Assembly: GCA_000697475.1 (NCBI GenBank)
Contig: JNEU01000597.1
Location: 1-21,571, forward strand
Origin: Lichtheimia corymbifera B2541
Lineage: Eukaryota; Mucoromycota; Mucoromycetes; Mucorales; Lichtheimiaceae
DNA: 21,571 nt
Direction: 5' to 3'
Below, in pieces: positions 9,117 to 18,282 of the stretch (the first letter of the stretch is position 1; each line of letters begins with the position of its first letter). Made by a program: the position numbers and the translations under genes. The notes below the pieces were generated by a model, which was given only the letters and a program-made list of their open reading frames with translations, ran no database searches and was not told the origin of the DNA.

Positions 9117-10460
9117 CTATCCAAAGGTGCTCACGACATGGGCTAATTGCAATAAGCCATCCGAAGAAGAAGAAGACGATGGCGACGAAGATGGTGACGA
9201 TGTGGATGGTTGGTTGTTTTGATGATGCTGCGTTGATGAAGGTGACGAAGTCCTACTATCTCTTTGTTGTTGTTGCAATGCCATCCCCATGGGCTGTTCA
9301 TTAATTGATGGTCCAAGGAGTGTAGTGGGAGCAGGTACCTGATTTGTATTGGTAGCTTCCTCCAATGAGAATGTCAAAGGGCGATGTTGATAAAACGTAG
9401 CAGTGGTTGTATGATGATGATGATGATGATGATGATGATCCATTTTAGTTATCGGTTGTTGGTGTGGAGATGGTATCGATGACAGCGGATGTAAGCTTGA
9501 ATTTGGTAATTGTGAATGGGGATGATCTGACAGCGATTGCTGTTGCAATGATGCTGATAATGCCGACAAATCATGCTGCTGTTGTTGTTGTCGCTGACCT
9601 GCAGCTGCTGCAGGGGATGAAGGTGATTGTGAACGACCCATAGAGTGATCTGGAGAAGCAGTGGATAGCGGTGGAGGTGGTGGTGATGATGATGAAATAC
9701 GTGAAAGACGATAGTTGTTGAGATGTTGGTCAATGGTTAAAGGTCGTTCCACACCAAAAGGATCGGATCGGATACGATGATGTGCATGTAATCTGGGACG
9801 TCGTCGATTGGCAGCATCATCATCCATGACATTGGTAGCAAGTCCAGCATTGCCTCGTTTATGAGATCGTCGTGATTTGGGTGACATGTGAGTACGATAA
9901 TGTTGCATCATGTTGTCTTGGCGAGAGAACCGAGATTGACAACCAGGAAATAGACATGGAAAGTTCTTCTCCCCGGTATGGATACGATTATGCCGTGCCA
10001 AATGCCCACTGAACAAGATATCCCATATAAGCATACATGCTGTTTAACTATCTACTTGATTCATATACCTTGTAGTAAAGCTCTTGTTGCAGCCAGGCTC
10101 GGTGCAGTGATACTTGCGTCGGCTTGTATTGCTGGTGGTGTCGTTGTTACCACTTGCTGTTGCTGATCGTTGCTGACGATACGACGTCCATTGCGTAGTA
10201 TTCATTGTCGAAGAGGTTGGGATGGGCGTTGCTGGTATAGCTTGATTGTACATTACAGGCTGATGCGGGTTGGCATTGGGTGGTGAAGGGACTGTAACAT
10301 GGTGTTGTTGTTGTTGCACGACGTGTGGTGGTGTCGGCGTTGCTCTTTTTTGGAGGTGTTGGTGGTGGTGGTGATGATCAGGAGCAGTTGCTTCATTATT
10401 CAGCAGGCTGACTTGACGACCAGATGAATCTGTGACTGAGAGAGCTTCAACATTCTTCAT
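9117..10460 (-). CDS. NRG1-like two-finger C2H2 transcription factor (2 exons, 427 aa)
   Basis: Exons on the - strand: 10460-10069 and 10008-9117, split by a 60-bp intron inside the first zinc finger (ACA AG|T). Spliced, the fingers read YHCTEPGCNKSFTT + SGHLARHNRIHTGEK and FPCLFPGCQSRFSRQDNMMQH + YRTH. They are followed by a basic stretch (SPKSRRSHKRG). The FTTSGHLARHNRIHTGEK finger and the RFSRQDN...QHYRTH second finger are typical of the NRG1/RGM1 class of fungal repressors, which bind CCCT-containing sites and control glucose, stress or morphogenesis genes. The fingers lie at about residues 115-170. The rest is low complexity: a His run after TAPD, glutamine runs, a run of ten His encoded by the triplet repeat at 9411-9438, and Ser/Pro-rich blocks. 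The C-terminus ends LLQLAHVVSTFG. NRG1 is a class assignment, not proof of orthology. Confidence 0.88.
9411..9438 (+). repeat. ATG/CAT trinucleotide repeat encoding polyhistidine
   Basis: A run of about nine ATG triplets on the + strand is read as consecutive His codons in the - strand zinc-finger gene, directly after KMD. Such runs tend to vary in length between strains. Confidence 0.8.
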
Positions 10461-12189
10461 AGTAATCTAATCCTTTCAAATCAAACAAGAGTGAAAAGAG
10501 TGAAAGAATAGAAACCACAAAGCGAGATGGGAAAAAAAAAGAGAGGCACAAGAGAGAGAACCTGCAACCAATGAGGATGTTGACCTCCCCATTTCCCTTT
10601 GTACTACCTTCCATTATGACTAAACCCGAGGGTTGCCATTGACCCTTAATTCAACACTTTATTTCCAATACCTTTTTTCTTTTGCCTTGTAATGTTTATA
10701 TAAATATGCACTTGTGTTGATGGATTACTATCACCAAAAAGATGCTGTCGTCATGGCAACCGAATATGGATGTGGGAAGCCATATTTGTTGAAACAAACG
10801 AGACGAGTTCAGGGCACATTTCCGGTGCATATACCGCGGTAGGGCGCTTAGCTAACCCGTTGTACATAGGTCCGAGAGCGCGGTTCGTGGGTCTTCCTAT
10901 TTGTGTATTCATCCTCACACAAAAAAAAGTCGGGGATGTCCTTCATAGCTTTATTCTATTCTGAGAGAGGCAAGCCCCAATGTAACATCGTTACGACACA
11001 ATTGGGCTAGTGCATGGTGTGTTGGAGATAATGCGATGTCCACGTCGTCCAATAAGAATAGAGCGCAAGGATCGACCAATATGCACCTAAACATCCTCTC
11101 ACCTTTTTGCTTTGAAAAATAATAGCAACCACATGGATTACATCAACGTTTGCAAACATATTAACCTGTCAGTGATGAGCTTAATCCATCACTACGTAGG
11201 CGTATGACACGAAATGTCTCATTACATATGATGTCAGCAGCAATGGGCCAGCACCATCCTTCATCAATGACGCTTTGCTAACAAAAATACACACATCATG
11301 TGCGGTTTATTAATGAGCTTCGGCATGCAAGATACATGGATCGGATCTAAAATGCAATCATACCATTCCCATCATTCTTCTCAGGATGAACTTTTAATGC
11401 TGCAATAATAAAGGGTTTGCAATGTAAGCGTATACATGATAAATTCTACTACTGGTTGTTATGGGGTGAAATATACATCGTGGCAGGTCACCAACGAGTG
11501 TACATGGTATTATTTGATGGGAGAAGGAAATAAGCATAATGATGGTGATGATGGGTGAATGTTAAAGCTCTCGTGTAATGTAAAAGCAAAGAGTTTCCCT
11601 CCCCCAAAGAAAAAATCGATATACTCGTACCACCATTATGAGACATACGATGCGGGGAATTTGCTATCCCGTCTCAATCCACACAACATGATGGTCGTTG
11701 GCTTGGTCTTTTGTTTTTCACATACACAAGAGAGCGGATAATAGGTGAAGCGGTCTAATATGGCAATTCACCGAGGATACTGCTTCCTAAATGAGCACCA
11801 CATTTGAAGGCAAGCCATCATTGCAATAGGGTCAGCGCCACAATGCATGCTGAACATTCATATGTCAGCGCCTCAACAATAGTAACTTGGGGTATATACC
11901 TCCCTGGGGCGATGAAAGATCATGTCCCTGGATTACATAGCCTACATGGTTGGAAGCTTGGTTTCCTTCAAAATCCTGCAATAATGTGCAACATCGACAT
12001 CTTGTGCCTGTACAAATAGGTTGTCATCAAGAAGTTTATAGTTCCAGGTCCACGTTTTCTATGGTTAACACACGGGATTGCTTTCGAAATTGATGCGTGA
12101 GAGCATAGTGTAACAACATCCAGGGTAGGCAATAATGGAAACATGAGTCGAAGGATTGTGGTCATCTTCGTTTATTGAGCATGACAATA
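10461..12189. other. Long intergenic region with no supported gene
   Basis: The first few hundred bases contain purine-rich sequence, ACCAAT (about 10566) and a TATATAAA-like element near 10696. This would be the upstream region of the - strand zinc-finger gene. Beyond about 10740 there are only short scattered frames on both strands (for example 10770-10964 and 11559-11741), without motifs or plausible splicing. It may include decayed mobile-element sequence continuous with the relic to its right. Confidence 0.45.
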
Positions 12190-13562
12190 TCTCTTTAATT
12201 ATTAGTGACTGTAGTACTAGCTTGTTAGATGCTTAGCCCTCGTAATGGGACATCATGGCCCTCTTGTACATGCGTACTGGTAACATCCTTGATCCATCTT
12301 CCGATATATTTCCAAATACATGCTGATCATGTCCTTGGTACTTGTGCATACGCTCGCATGGGTGACTTTTTCAGCAAGTATACAACGTGAGCACGGCACC
12401 TTTTGAGCCAACATCTTTTGTCCTTGAAACGATCCTGGAGCAAAAGCCACTATCACTATTTTTCTCCCGTCAGTGTTCCTGGGAGGTCCATTTGCAAAAT
12501 GGATGCTGTACCTGATACCTCTTGAAATAAACCAACATCTGATAGTAGATTGCTTGTCTGGACCGCCTGTACCCCGCTATTATGATCGCCGAATGATGAA
12601 TGGTTCACTCCTCGGTTGGTCCAATCTCCTTGCATACATTTTCCCCATTGATGATCCTTTCTTCACAACGTATTGCAGCGGTAACCATTGCGCTTGCTTA
12701 TCCTTGCGATGATCGCCTCCAGGTTGCTCGGTCACATAGTCTTCCATGTTCCTTGTTCATTGATCCAATCCATCACTCATCTGCGAAGAAAAGTGATCCT
12801 CCACAAACATATGCTCTGCCTACAATAAGCAATTACACAACATGATGAATACACTGCATCGACATCCACTTTATCCTCTTTTGTACCTTTCACGACCCAT
12901 ATTCTGATGCTGCTTTGAAGTTGACTTTTGGTGGATGGTTGCCTCTGTAGCCGGTGGGATCAAAGTACGCCTTTCTTGTAAAAAGACTTGTCATCGAAGA
13001 CGTTTCACCTATCGTTGTATCCATCATTGTGAGCCACAAGTTAAAAACATGCCACCCCCTTTCCTTTCCAGCATACCAAAGTACTTTGAGTCTGTGGACA
13101 AGTTGAAGAGAGTGCAACAGGTGCTCGCTAAAGGTCCATACAAGCTTACTAACGTTAAAAACAGTCAGCTTGGGCAACGAAAGAAGGTAGTCCTTTTTAC
13201 CTACATGCAGTGGTTCAACGAGGTTCAAGTCATGCGTGGATCGTAGTTACGGGATGAGGAAGAAAACTATAGGCCACGCTCCAGAATCGAGAGTTGTTAT
13301 ACACTAAATGAACAGCTCACAGTTATTGTCATGTACGTTCACGATTGGAGTAGTCGTACCTTGTGATGCGTAAAGGAATAACCAGTGACGATGTCCCCTG
13401 ACACCGCGTTTTTGATATTATGCAAATGACATCAGTCTTGTTACACGGATCCAACTGCACTTGACAAGCATCACCACGTCCCCATCGAAAAGGTCCCTCT
13501 CTCCAATATGGCCCTCCTAGTCCTTCACGCCTAGCCACATTCAATTTAGAATATAATTTCAT
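12190..13562 (-). pseudogene. Decayed Fanzor/TnpB-like RuvC nuclease (relic)
   Basis: Reading the - strand from 13562, disconnected frames show, in the right order, pieces resembling the RuvC/zinc-ribbon nucleases (Fanzor/OrfB type) common in Mucoromycota. First, near 13451, is QVQLDPCNKTDVICI, resembling the DPG RuvC-I strand, followed by VIPLRITRYDY. A long middle frame spans 13228-12890. Next, near 12456, is IVIVAFAPGSFQGQK, resembling the VVAFGxGSF stretch. LAEKV and VCTSTKD with scattered cysteines follow, where the TSxxCxxC ribbon is expected. Last, in another phase near 12250, is GHDVPLRGLSI, resembling the NRDVxAARNxLSI RuvC-III end. Stops and frameshifts separate the pieces, so it cannot encode a whole enzyme as it stands. 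The call is from motif memory only. A different relic transposase is the main alternative. Confidence 0.42.
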
Positions 13563-14268
13563 TTCTTCCCATAAACACAGTCGTTGTAAATCTCCTGAAT
13601 CTATGTATGCCTACATACGTGATAAAAATTTTAGTTCTATTTGGTATCTTTTTAGAGCGGGATCGAACGTGCTATCATACAATCCAACGTGAAATGAGCG
13701 GTTTTTTTTTTGTTTGTAGCATCGTCTACTGTGATGAGCACTTTATGCAGATACAAAAACTCCGCTCGATGCTTCCAGTATAGAAGCAGAATGTGCCAAG
13801 CCTATCGCCTATGTAGACCTTTACGTGCAAATTGGATCCAACAGCTGTGAAGAATATTCCAAAGTTGAGTAGTGTATATCCCTTCCAGTAGGAACCCCTG
13901 CATCCGCATTGATGTGTGGTGTATACGACGATCGGGAGTGATAGAAGAAAAGAAGCTTCTAAGCTGGCCATTCTATTTTCCTTTAATGTGTCAGCTGATG
14001 CTACACCCCAAATACGTGTCAGATATACAATGAATACAACCACATGGCAGATGACTTTTACAAGCAAATTACATTGGCTTTCGTGATGATTGTTCTGCTG
14101 TTATCATGTTTGTTGTTGTTTCATCACGCTTGTCTCAAAAGTTGCTACTATTGTACATGATTTTGATGATGATATAAAAGCGATGAGGATTAAACAATGT
14201 CGTACCTTTTTACTGATTATACTCTTTTTTACCCCCTTGATCTTTGAACAAAGAATATGCTTTTGCGG
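13563..14268. other. Intergenic region with one doubtful - strand frame
   Basis: A 113-codon frame on the - strand (14067-13726) encodes a peptide with a hydrophobic N-terminus (VICHVVVFIVYLTRIWGVAS) and several cysteines. It opens only with TTG, so no normal start is available. The remainder has short frames and a T-run near 13692. The right part presumably holds the promoter of the 14269 gene. Confidence 0.4.
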
Positions 14269-15416
14269 ATGAATTCAATATTGCGTGTCGATGACATGAA
14301 GCCACCACCACCTCCATCCCCTGAATCCAACACGCCGAAAACCAATAGCGTTGAACATGGTTCGTATTGTATTATTGGTAGAATCATCCACCCTATCGAT
14401 GACTAAAAACGTAACGTGGGCATAGTACTAGCAAAAAAGAGTCATAATGGTCACCTCCATCTTGTTGATGTAGTGGACTTTATTCTTCGAGCAAGGAAGC
14501 TTTCGACTCAAGCATCGCCACCAGCACCATCATCTTGTTTATCCAACAAATACTTGGGTAAAGCCGTTTGGGATGATAAAAAGTCCTTTCTTGTTGTATA
14601 ACAATGGGTCATTTCTAGCAGACAAAGAACCATCAATACCAAGGATTGTCATTCCAACCGCCCCACCATCACCTGATCACGAGGATATTGTCATATCAAA
14701 GCAACGTGAAACCGCAGCAATATATCGCACAGCACCACAACGGTCATTGTCTTTAACCCATGTACCAAATCCGAGTCGACCTACTGCCCCTCAGCGTAGA
14801 TCCACAATTAGTGCTAAAAGTCTTCAACCACCATCACCACGATTATCTCGACCCACCTTACATGGCTATGGTAGTAGCACTGATAGCTTGGGTGCACCAA
14901 CATCCATTCGATTGCTTGGTCCAGAACCTTATATTGATCTTAATTCAACCAAGCATCATACGCCCCCAAAGAATAGAAGACCGTCCGCTTATTCATCTTT
15001 CTCAGCATCATCATCCTCATCATCGTCATCGTGTTCCTCTTGTTCAATCGAACGCAAAAAGAGCATCAATGATAATAGTAATCGTCACGAGCATAAAAGA
15101 GTAGCCTTCAAAACGACATCATCACATGCCACCACTGCTGCAGCACCATCCAAAGCACTTCCACCTACGCCGTCACCGTCACCGCCCTCTAATATGATAG
15201 CGAATACTCGGTAAGAACTAGAACACGTGCGTGGATGATCGGAAAAGGAAGCTAATACAAGGGTATTCTACTAGTAATAGATCATTGAAAAGTCGAGTGT
15301 TCCAATCCCTTTCCGATAAAATAGTATTTGAAAATGTGACGAAGATGGCACGGTATCAGCCATCCATTGTTAGAAAGGTCAAGCATGTTGTACGAAATAC
15401 ATCAATAAAATGGTAG
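14269..15416 (+). CDS. Ser/Pro-rich protein of unknown function (4 exons, 324 aa)
   Basis: I do not recognise this protein. Exons: 14269-14377, 14426-14557, 14619-15210 and 15275-15416. The GT..AG introns of 48, 61 and 64 bp keep one frame, and the last has a GCTAATAC branch-like site. The N-terminus is MNSILRVDDMKPPPPPSPES. It is followed by a compact hydrophobic segment (YCIIVLAKKSHNG, then HLHLVDVVDFILRARKLS) that could be a small folded element, faintly like one strand-helix half of a CBS domain. The long middle is Pro/Ser/Thr-rich with SP motifs and a run of nine serines (about residue 215), as in phosphorylated disordered regions. The last exon gives a basic tail (SLKSRVFQSLSDKIVFENV, then RKVKHVVRNTSIKW). 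It lies 187 bp upstream of the CBS-domain gene in the same orientation, and an AATAAA occurs at 15404-15409 over its last codons. Confidence 0.72.
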
Positions 15417-15602
15417 ATGACAAGAAAGGATAAGGATGTTGGCATTTGCATGGAAAAGAATGGAACATTCATGCCGCTTGAATTTTGAAAGGGCGCGTAG
15501 CGGCGCGTGTATACAGGGTAAAAAGTGCATCACTTTATCACACGGTTTTCTTTTTTTCCCTATTTCCATTTTATTGAAACCTCTATTTTCCTTTCTACAA
15601 CT

Positions 15603-17343
15603 ATGGAGCACCGTGAAGGCATCTCGACTAAACCACACGATTGGTGTATGATCCCTGCTGGCAACCTCATGAAGCAACAGCAAGTCATTACAATGTAGGT
15701 CACCATGGAGCAAAAAGTGTACTATGCACGTGGACTTACTTATGGGTGGAAACAGTGATGGCTCATTACCAGTGGAAGAAGCATGCAAGATCTTGATCAA
15801 GAACAACATTTCATCAGCACCAGTATACGACAGCCGGAATAATCACAATGGCAAGGTCACGGAATACGTGGGCATGTTTGACTATGGTGACGTTATTGCC
15901 TATATCTTGTTGGTGTTGATGGACCAAATGCCGCCTCATATGCAAGAACCTTCTGGAGATGATGATTTATCCGAGGTGACCGATCTTATTCGACGTGCTG
16001 TTGAAGGGCAAGCAGTCCCCGTGAGATTGGCCAGTGGTAAGAAAAGAGAGATGGAAAGAAAAAATGTGCACGTGGACTCACTGGATGAAAATTTAGACCT
16101 GTCACGAAAGAATCCTTTTTATTCGATCCTTCCAGAATCAACTTTGATATCAGCGATTGAGGAATTTGCATGTGGCACACACAGAGGTATAATGGCAGAG
16201 GCACCTTTTTGTATACTTTTTATTGAGTATTCCGGTTAAATAGTTTGTGTATTGGAGCCATCGGGTGAAGTCAAGGTATGTCATTGAGTGTGTGTGGGAA
16301 ACGTGTGTTTTGAAAAGGAATTTCGGTTGGGGGCAGTAACAGCTGACAATGTTAATGTAGGGCATCTTGTCGCAATCCACAGTCATTGAGTACTTGTACA
16401 ACAACCGCAAACAATTCCCGACTATTGAGAAGCTTTTGGGACAAACGGTAAGATTTGCGTTTGCGCGCGCGCGCGCCACCGCGTGATGCAATCGCGCGGG
16501 AGATTGGTCTTTTTTTGTTCAATCCCGCATTTGTCTCATTCCCTTTTTTATGCTCATGTAGCTACGTCACCTGGGATTGGGTGAAACAGATGTAATCAGT
16601 GCAAATGCAGACGCACGAGTATTGGATGCGCTTTCTATTATGAGTAAGTATATGGAGAAGGGCGGGAATGGAGCCAAAAGAGAAAAAGGAAAGCAATGGT
16701 CGTGTTGTTATCAGATCACTCATGAAATTTACACGCATAGGCCAATATGGGGTATCATCGGTGGTGATCACTGGAGCAAATGGTGTTGCTTTGGGAAACA
16801 TTAGCATGACGGATATCAAGGTAAAGTGTGCAAACAACAAAGCGGGATAGTAATAGCATGGGAGAGGGAGAGGGGGTGAGAATCGACATGCATTAGCGCA
16901 TGTGAATTGGTACATTTCCACGCATAGCTAATGTGTCCTTTGTTCAACAGCATGTGATGAAAGGTTTCAAGAAGAGCCTCTTGTGGATTACTTGCTTCCA
17001 ATTTGTTAGCATGGTACGCACTGAACAAGGAATTGAAGATGGACAGGTACCGTACATTGATGAGAAAAGGAAAACCAGCCGGCAGGGTGAGACTTACGCA
17101 TGATTATACCAATAGGATCGCTTGCCCGTGTTTGATGTACGATTGGATACCACTTTGGGATTCACGATTGCAAAAATGCTAGCTACAAGAGCACATCGTG
17201 TGTGGGTATCGGATGATATGGGTAGACCAATAGGTGTTATATCAATGACGGATATTTCTCGAGTGATTGTGGGAAGCACTGGTGCAGAGACGAGTCATTA
17301 TCCACGACGAGCTAGCTTAGCAACAAGAAGAGATCTTGAATAA
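15603..17343 (+). CDS. Four-CBS-domain protein, Sds23/Moc1- or SNF4-like (9 exons, 355 aa)
   Basis: Exons: 15603-15694, 15756-16036, 16097-16186, 16244-16275, 16361-16447, 16562-16643, 16741-16820, 16951-17046 and 17116-17343. All junctions are GT..AG and the frame is continuous. The protein carries four CBS repeats in two Bateman pairs, at about residues 16-87, 128-185, 203-252 and 281-331. The clearest are VITIDGSLPVEEACKIL + VGMFDYGDVIAYILLVL, LPESTLISAIEEFACGTHRV, GVALGNISMTDIK and RPIGVISMTDISRVI. CBS pairs bind adenine nucleotides. Fungal relatives include Sds23/Moc1 (a PP2A/Greatwall-side regulator of stress, mating and separation) and the SNF1/AMPK gamma subunit SNF4. The conserved LIRRAVEGQAVPVRLASDLS linker and the VSMVRTEQGIEDGQD spacer favour an Sds23-like fungal family over SNF4, with moderate certainty. 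The start follows a pyrimidine-rich leader. The intron between exons 5 and 6 contains (GC)7. Confidence 0.88.
16463..16476 (+). repeat. (GC)7 tract inside an intron
   Basis: Seven GC dinucleotides follow TTTG in the 114-bp intron 16448-16561 of the CBS gene. Alternating GC of this length can adopt Z-form DNA. It is the most GC-rich point of an otherwise AT-leaning window. Confidence 0.85.
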
Positions 17344-17834
17344 ATGTATAAATACATCAGCATATTAGTTTTTTGGGGTAGGGAATAATGTGGTGGAGGA
17401 GGAGAGACAATACTGTAGTAAAGGAACGATCGACAATAGAGTGATGATGAATTTTCTCAAACAAGGTCATCCCTTTTACCAATTTTGGGAAGAAGCACAA
17501 CAGTGCGTGAAGGTTAAGGATATGTTTTAGCAAAACAAGGCAGGGCATATCATGTACATGGCACAGCACAGCTCATCCATTCAGTTTCAAACTGCAGAGT
17601 CGACAAGAGAAAACTCAGCCCTGATCTTGGTGTTCCTTCCTGCACCCAACTTTTTTTTCTTTCTCGCTTCGTCATTATTACCCCTCGTATCTTTTCCCCT
17701 TTTCACTTTTTTGCCACCGGGGGGTACTTGATTTCTAGTTTACTCTTCTTCTTTCTCCTTGTTTTCTTCAGTTTATACCTGTTCTTATTCCACGCTCCAA
17801 AAAAGAGCTCTCTCCATTCCTCTGATTGTATATA
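17344..17834. promoter_or_regulatory. 3' flank of the CBS gene and pyrimidine-rich leader-like DNA next to copy B
   Basis: After the CBS stop, no gene is supported. From about 17620 the + strand becomes strongly C/T-rich with T runs and two CCCCT motifs (17681-17685 and 17696-17700), like the promoter/leader of a fungal gene reading to the right. Copy B begins at 17835, so it may have inserted into the upstream region of a gene lying beyond the window. CCCCT is the yeast stress-element core; its meaning here is inferred. Confidence 0.4.
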
Positions 17835-17956
17835 TGTTGTAGGGCATTTCGAAACCAGTGCATTTTGCAAAATGCCCTAGCGCATATTGACTATTTCGAA
17901 ATGCCCTAGGGCATTTCAGTTCTCAGTGCAGATGTCAAAACGCCCTAGGGCATATT
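17835..17956 (-). repeat. Inner terminal inverted repeat of copy B
   Basis: 17855-17956 is the copy B counterpart of 3616-3717, and 17835-17854 is the terminal 20 bp ending in TGTTG. It shows the same C in CCCTAGCGC that marks the inner (3') repeat of copy A. Both copies therefore point their transposase 3' ends toward the centre. Confidence 0.88.
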
Positions 17957-18203
17957 GATACTACAGATAGCCATTCATCATTTTATAATAGTGACACCTC
18001 TATTCGCAAATAAAATACTGTTACTTGTTTCCAATGCATGTATGATTATAAACCTTTAATGTGTTGTGAAAATGGCATTCATTTCATTCGCTCTATTGAC
18101 GGTAATTTTGATATTATCCTATTCTCAAATGTAAAAGGCAGTCATGATAGAAAACATAAAATGAATACATGTTCACAAGTCAAAGATATAATTGGGACTG
18201 CTA

Positions 18204-18209
18204 TTTATT
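18204..18209 (-). terminator. Polyadenylation signal of transposase, copy B
   Basis: The + strand reads TTTATT, the mirror of the AATAAA at 3363-3368 in copy A. It lies 74 bp beyond the copy B stop codon. Confidence 0.5.
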
Positions 18210-18282
18210 TATATATAAAGAAGATAATGTTGTAAGTATTACACTTGACAGCACTATACCAACTATACTGAACGTGCTCTGC

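Noticed and set aside
9411..9438. Short tandem repeat considered as a CRISPR-like or regulatory array
   Set aside because: It is a simple triplet repeat encoding polyhistidine in the zinc-finger gene.
10770..10964. Possible tRNA or small gene around the GC-richer stretch at 10830-10890
   Set aside because: A GGTTCG-like string is present, but the rest of the B box, the A box and a cloverleaf do not fit; the open frame is short and featureless.
12890..13246. Opposing + and - strand frames of about 105-112 codons read as separate genes
   Set aside because: Neither has an acceptable gene structure. The - strand frame is better explained as the middle of the decayed nuclease.
13726..14067. 113-codon - strand frame with a signal-peptide-like start
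   Set aside because: It has only a TTG opening codon, no partner exons and no family resemblance, and it sits next to relic sequence.
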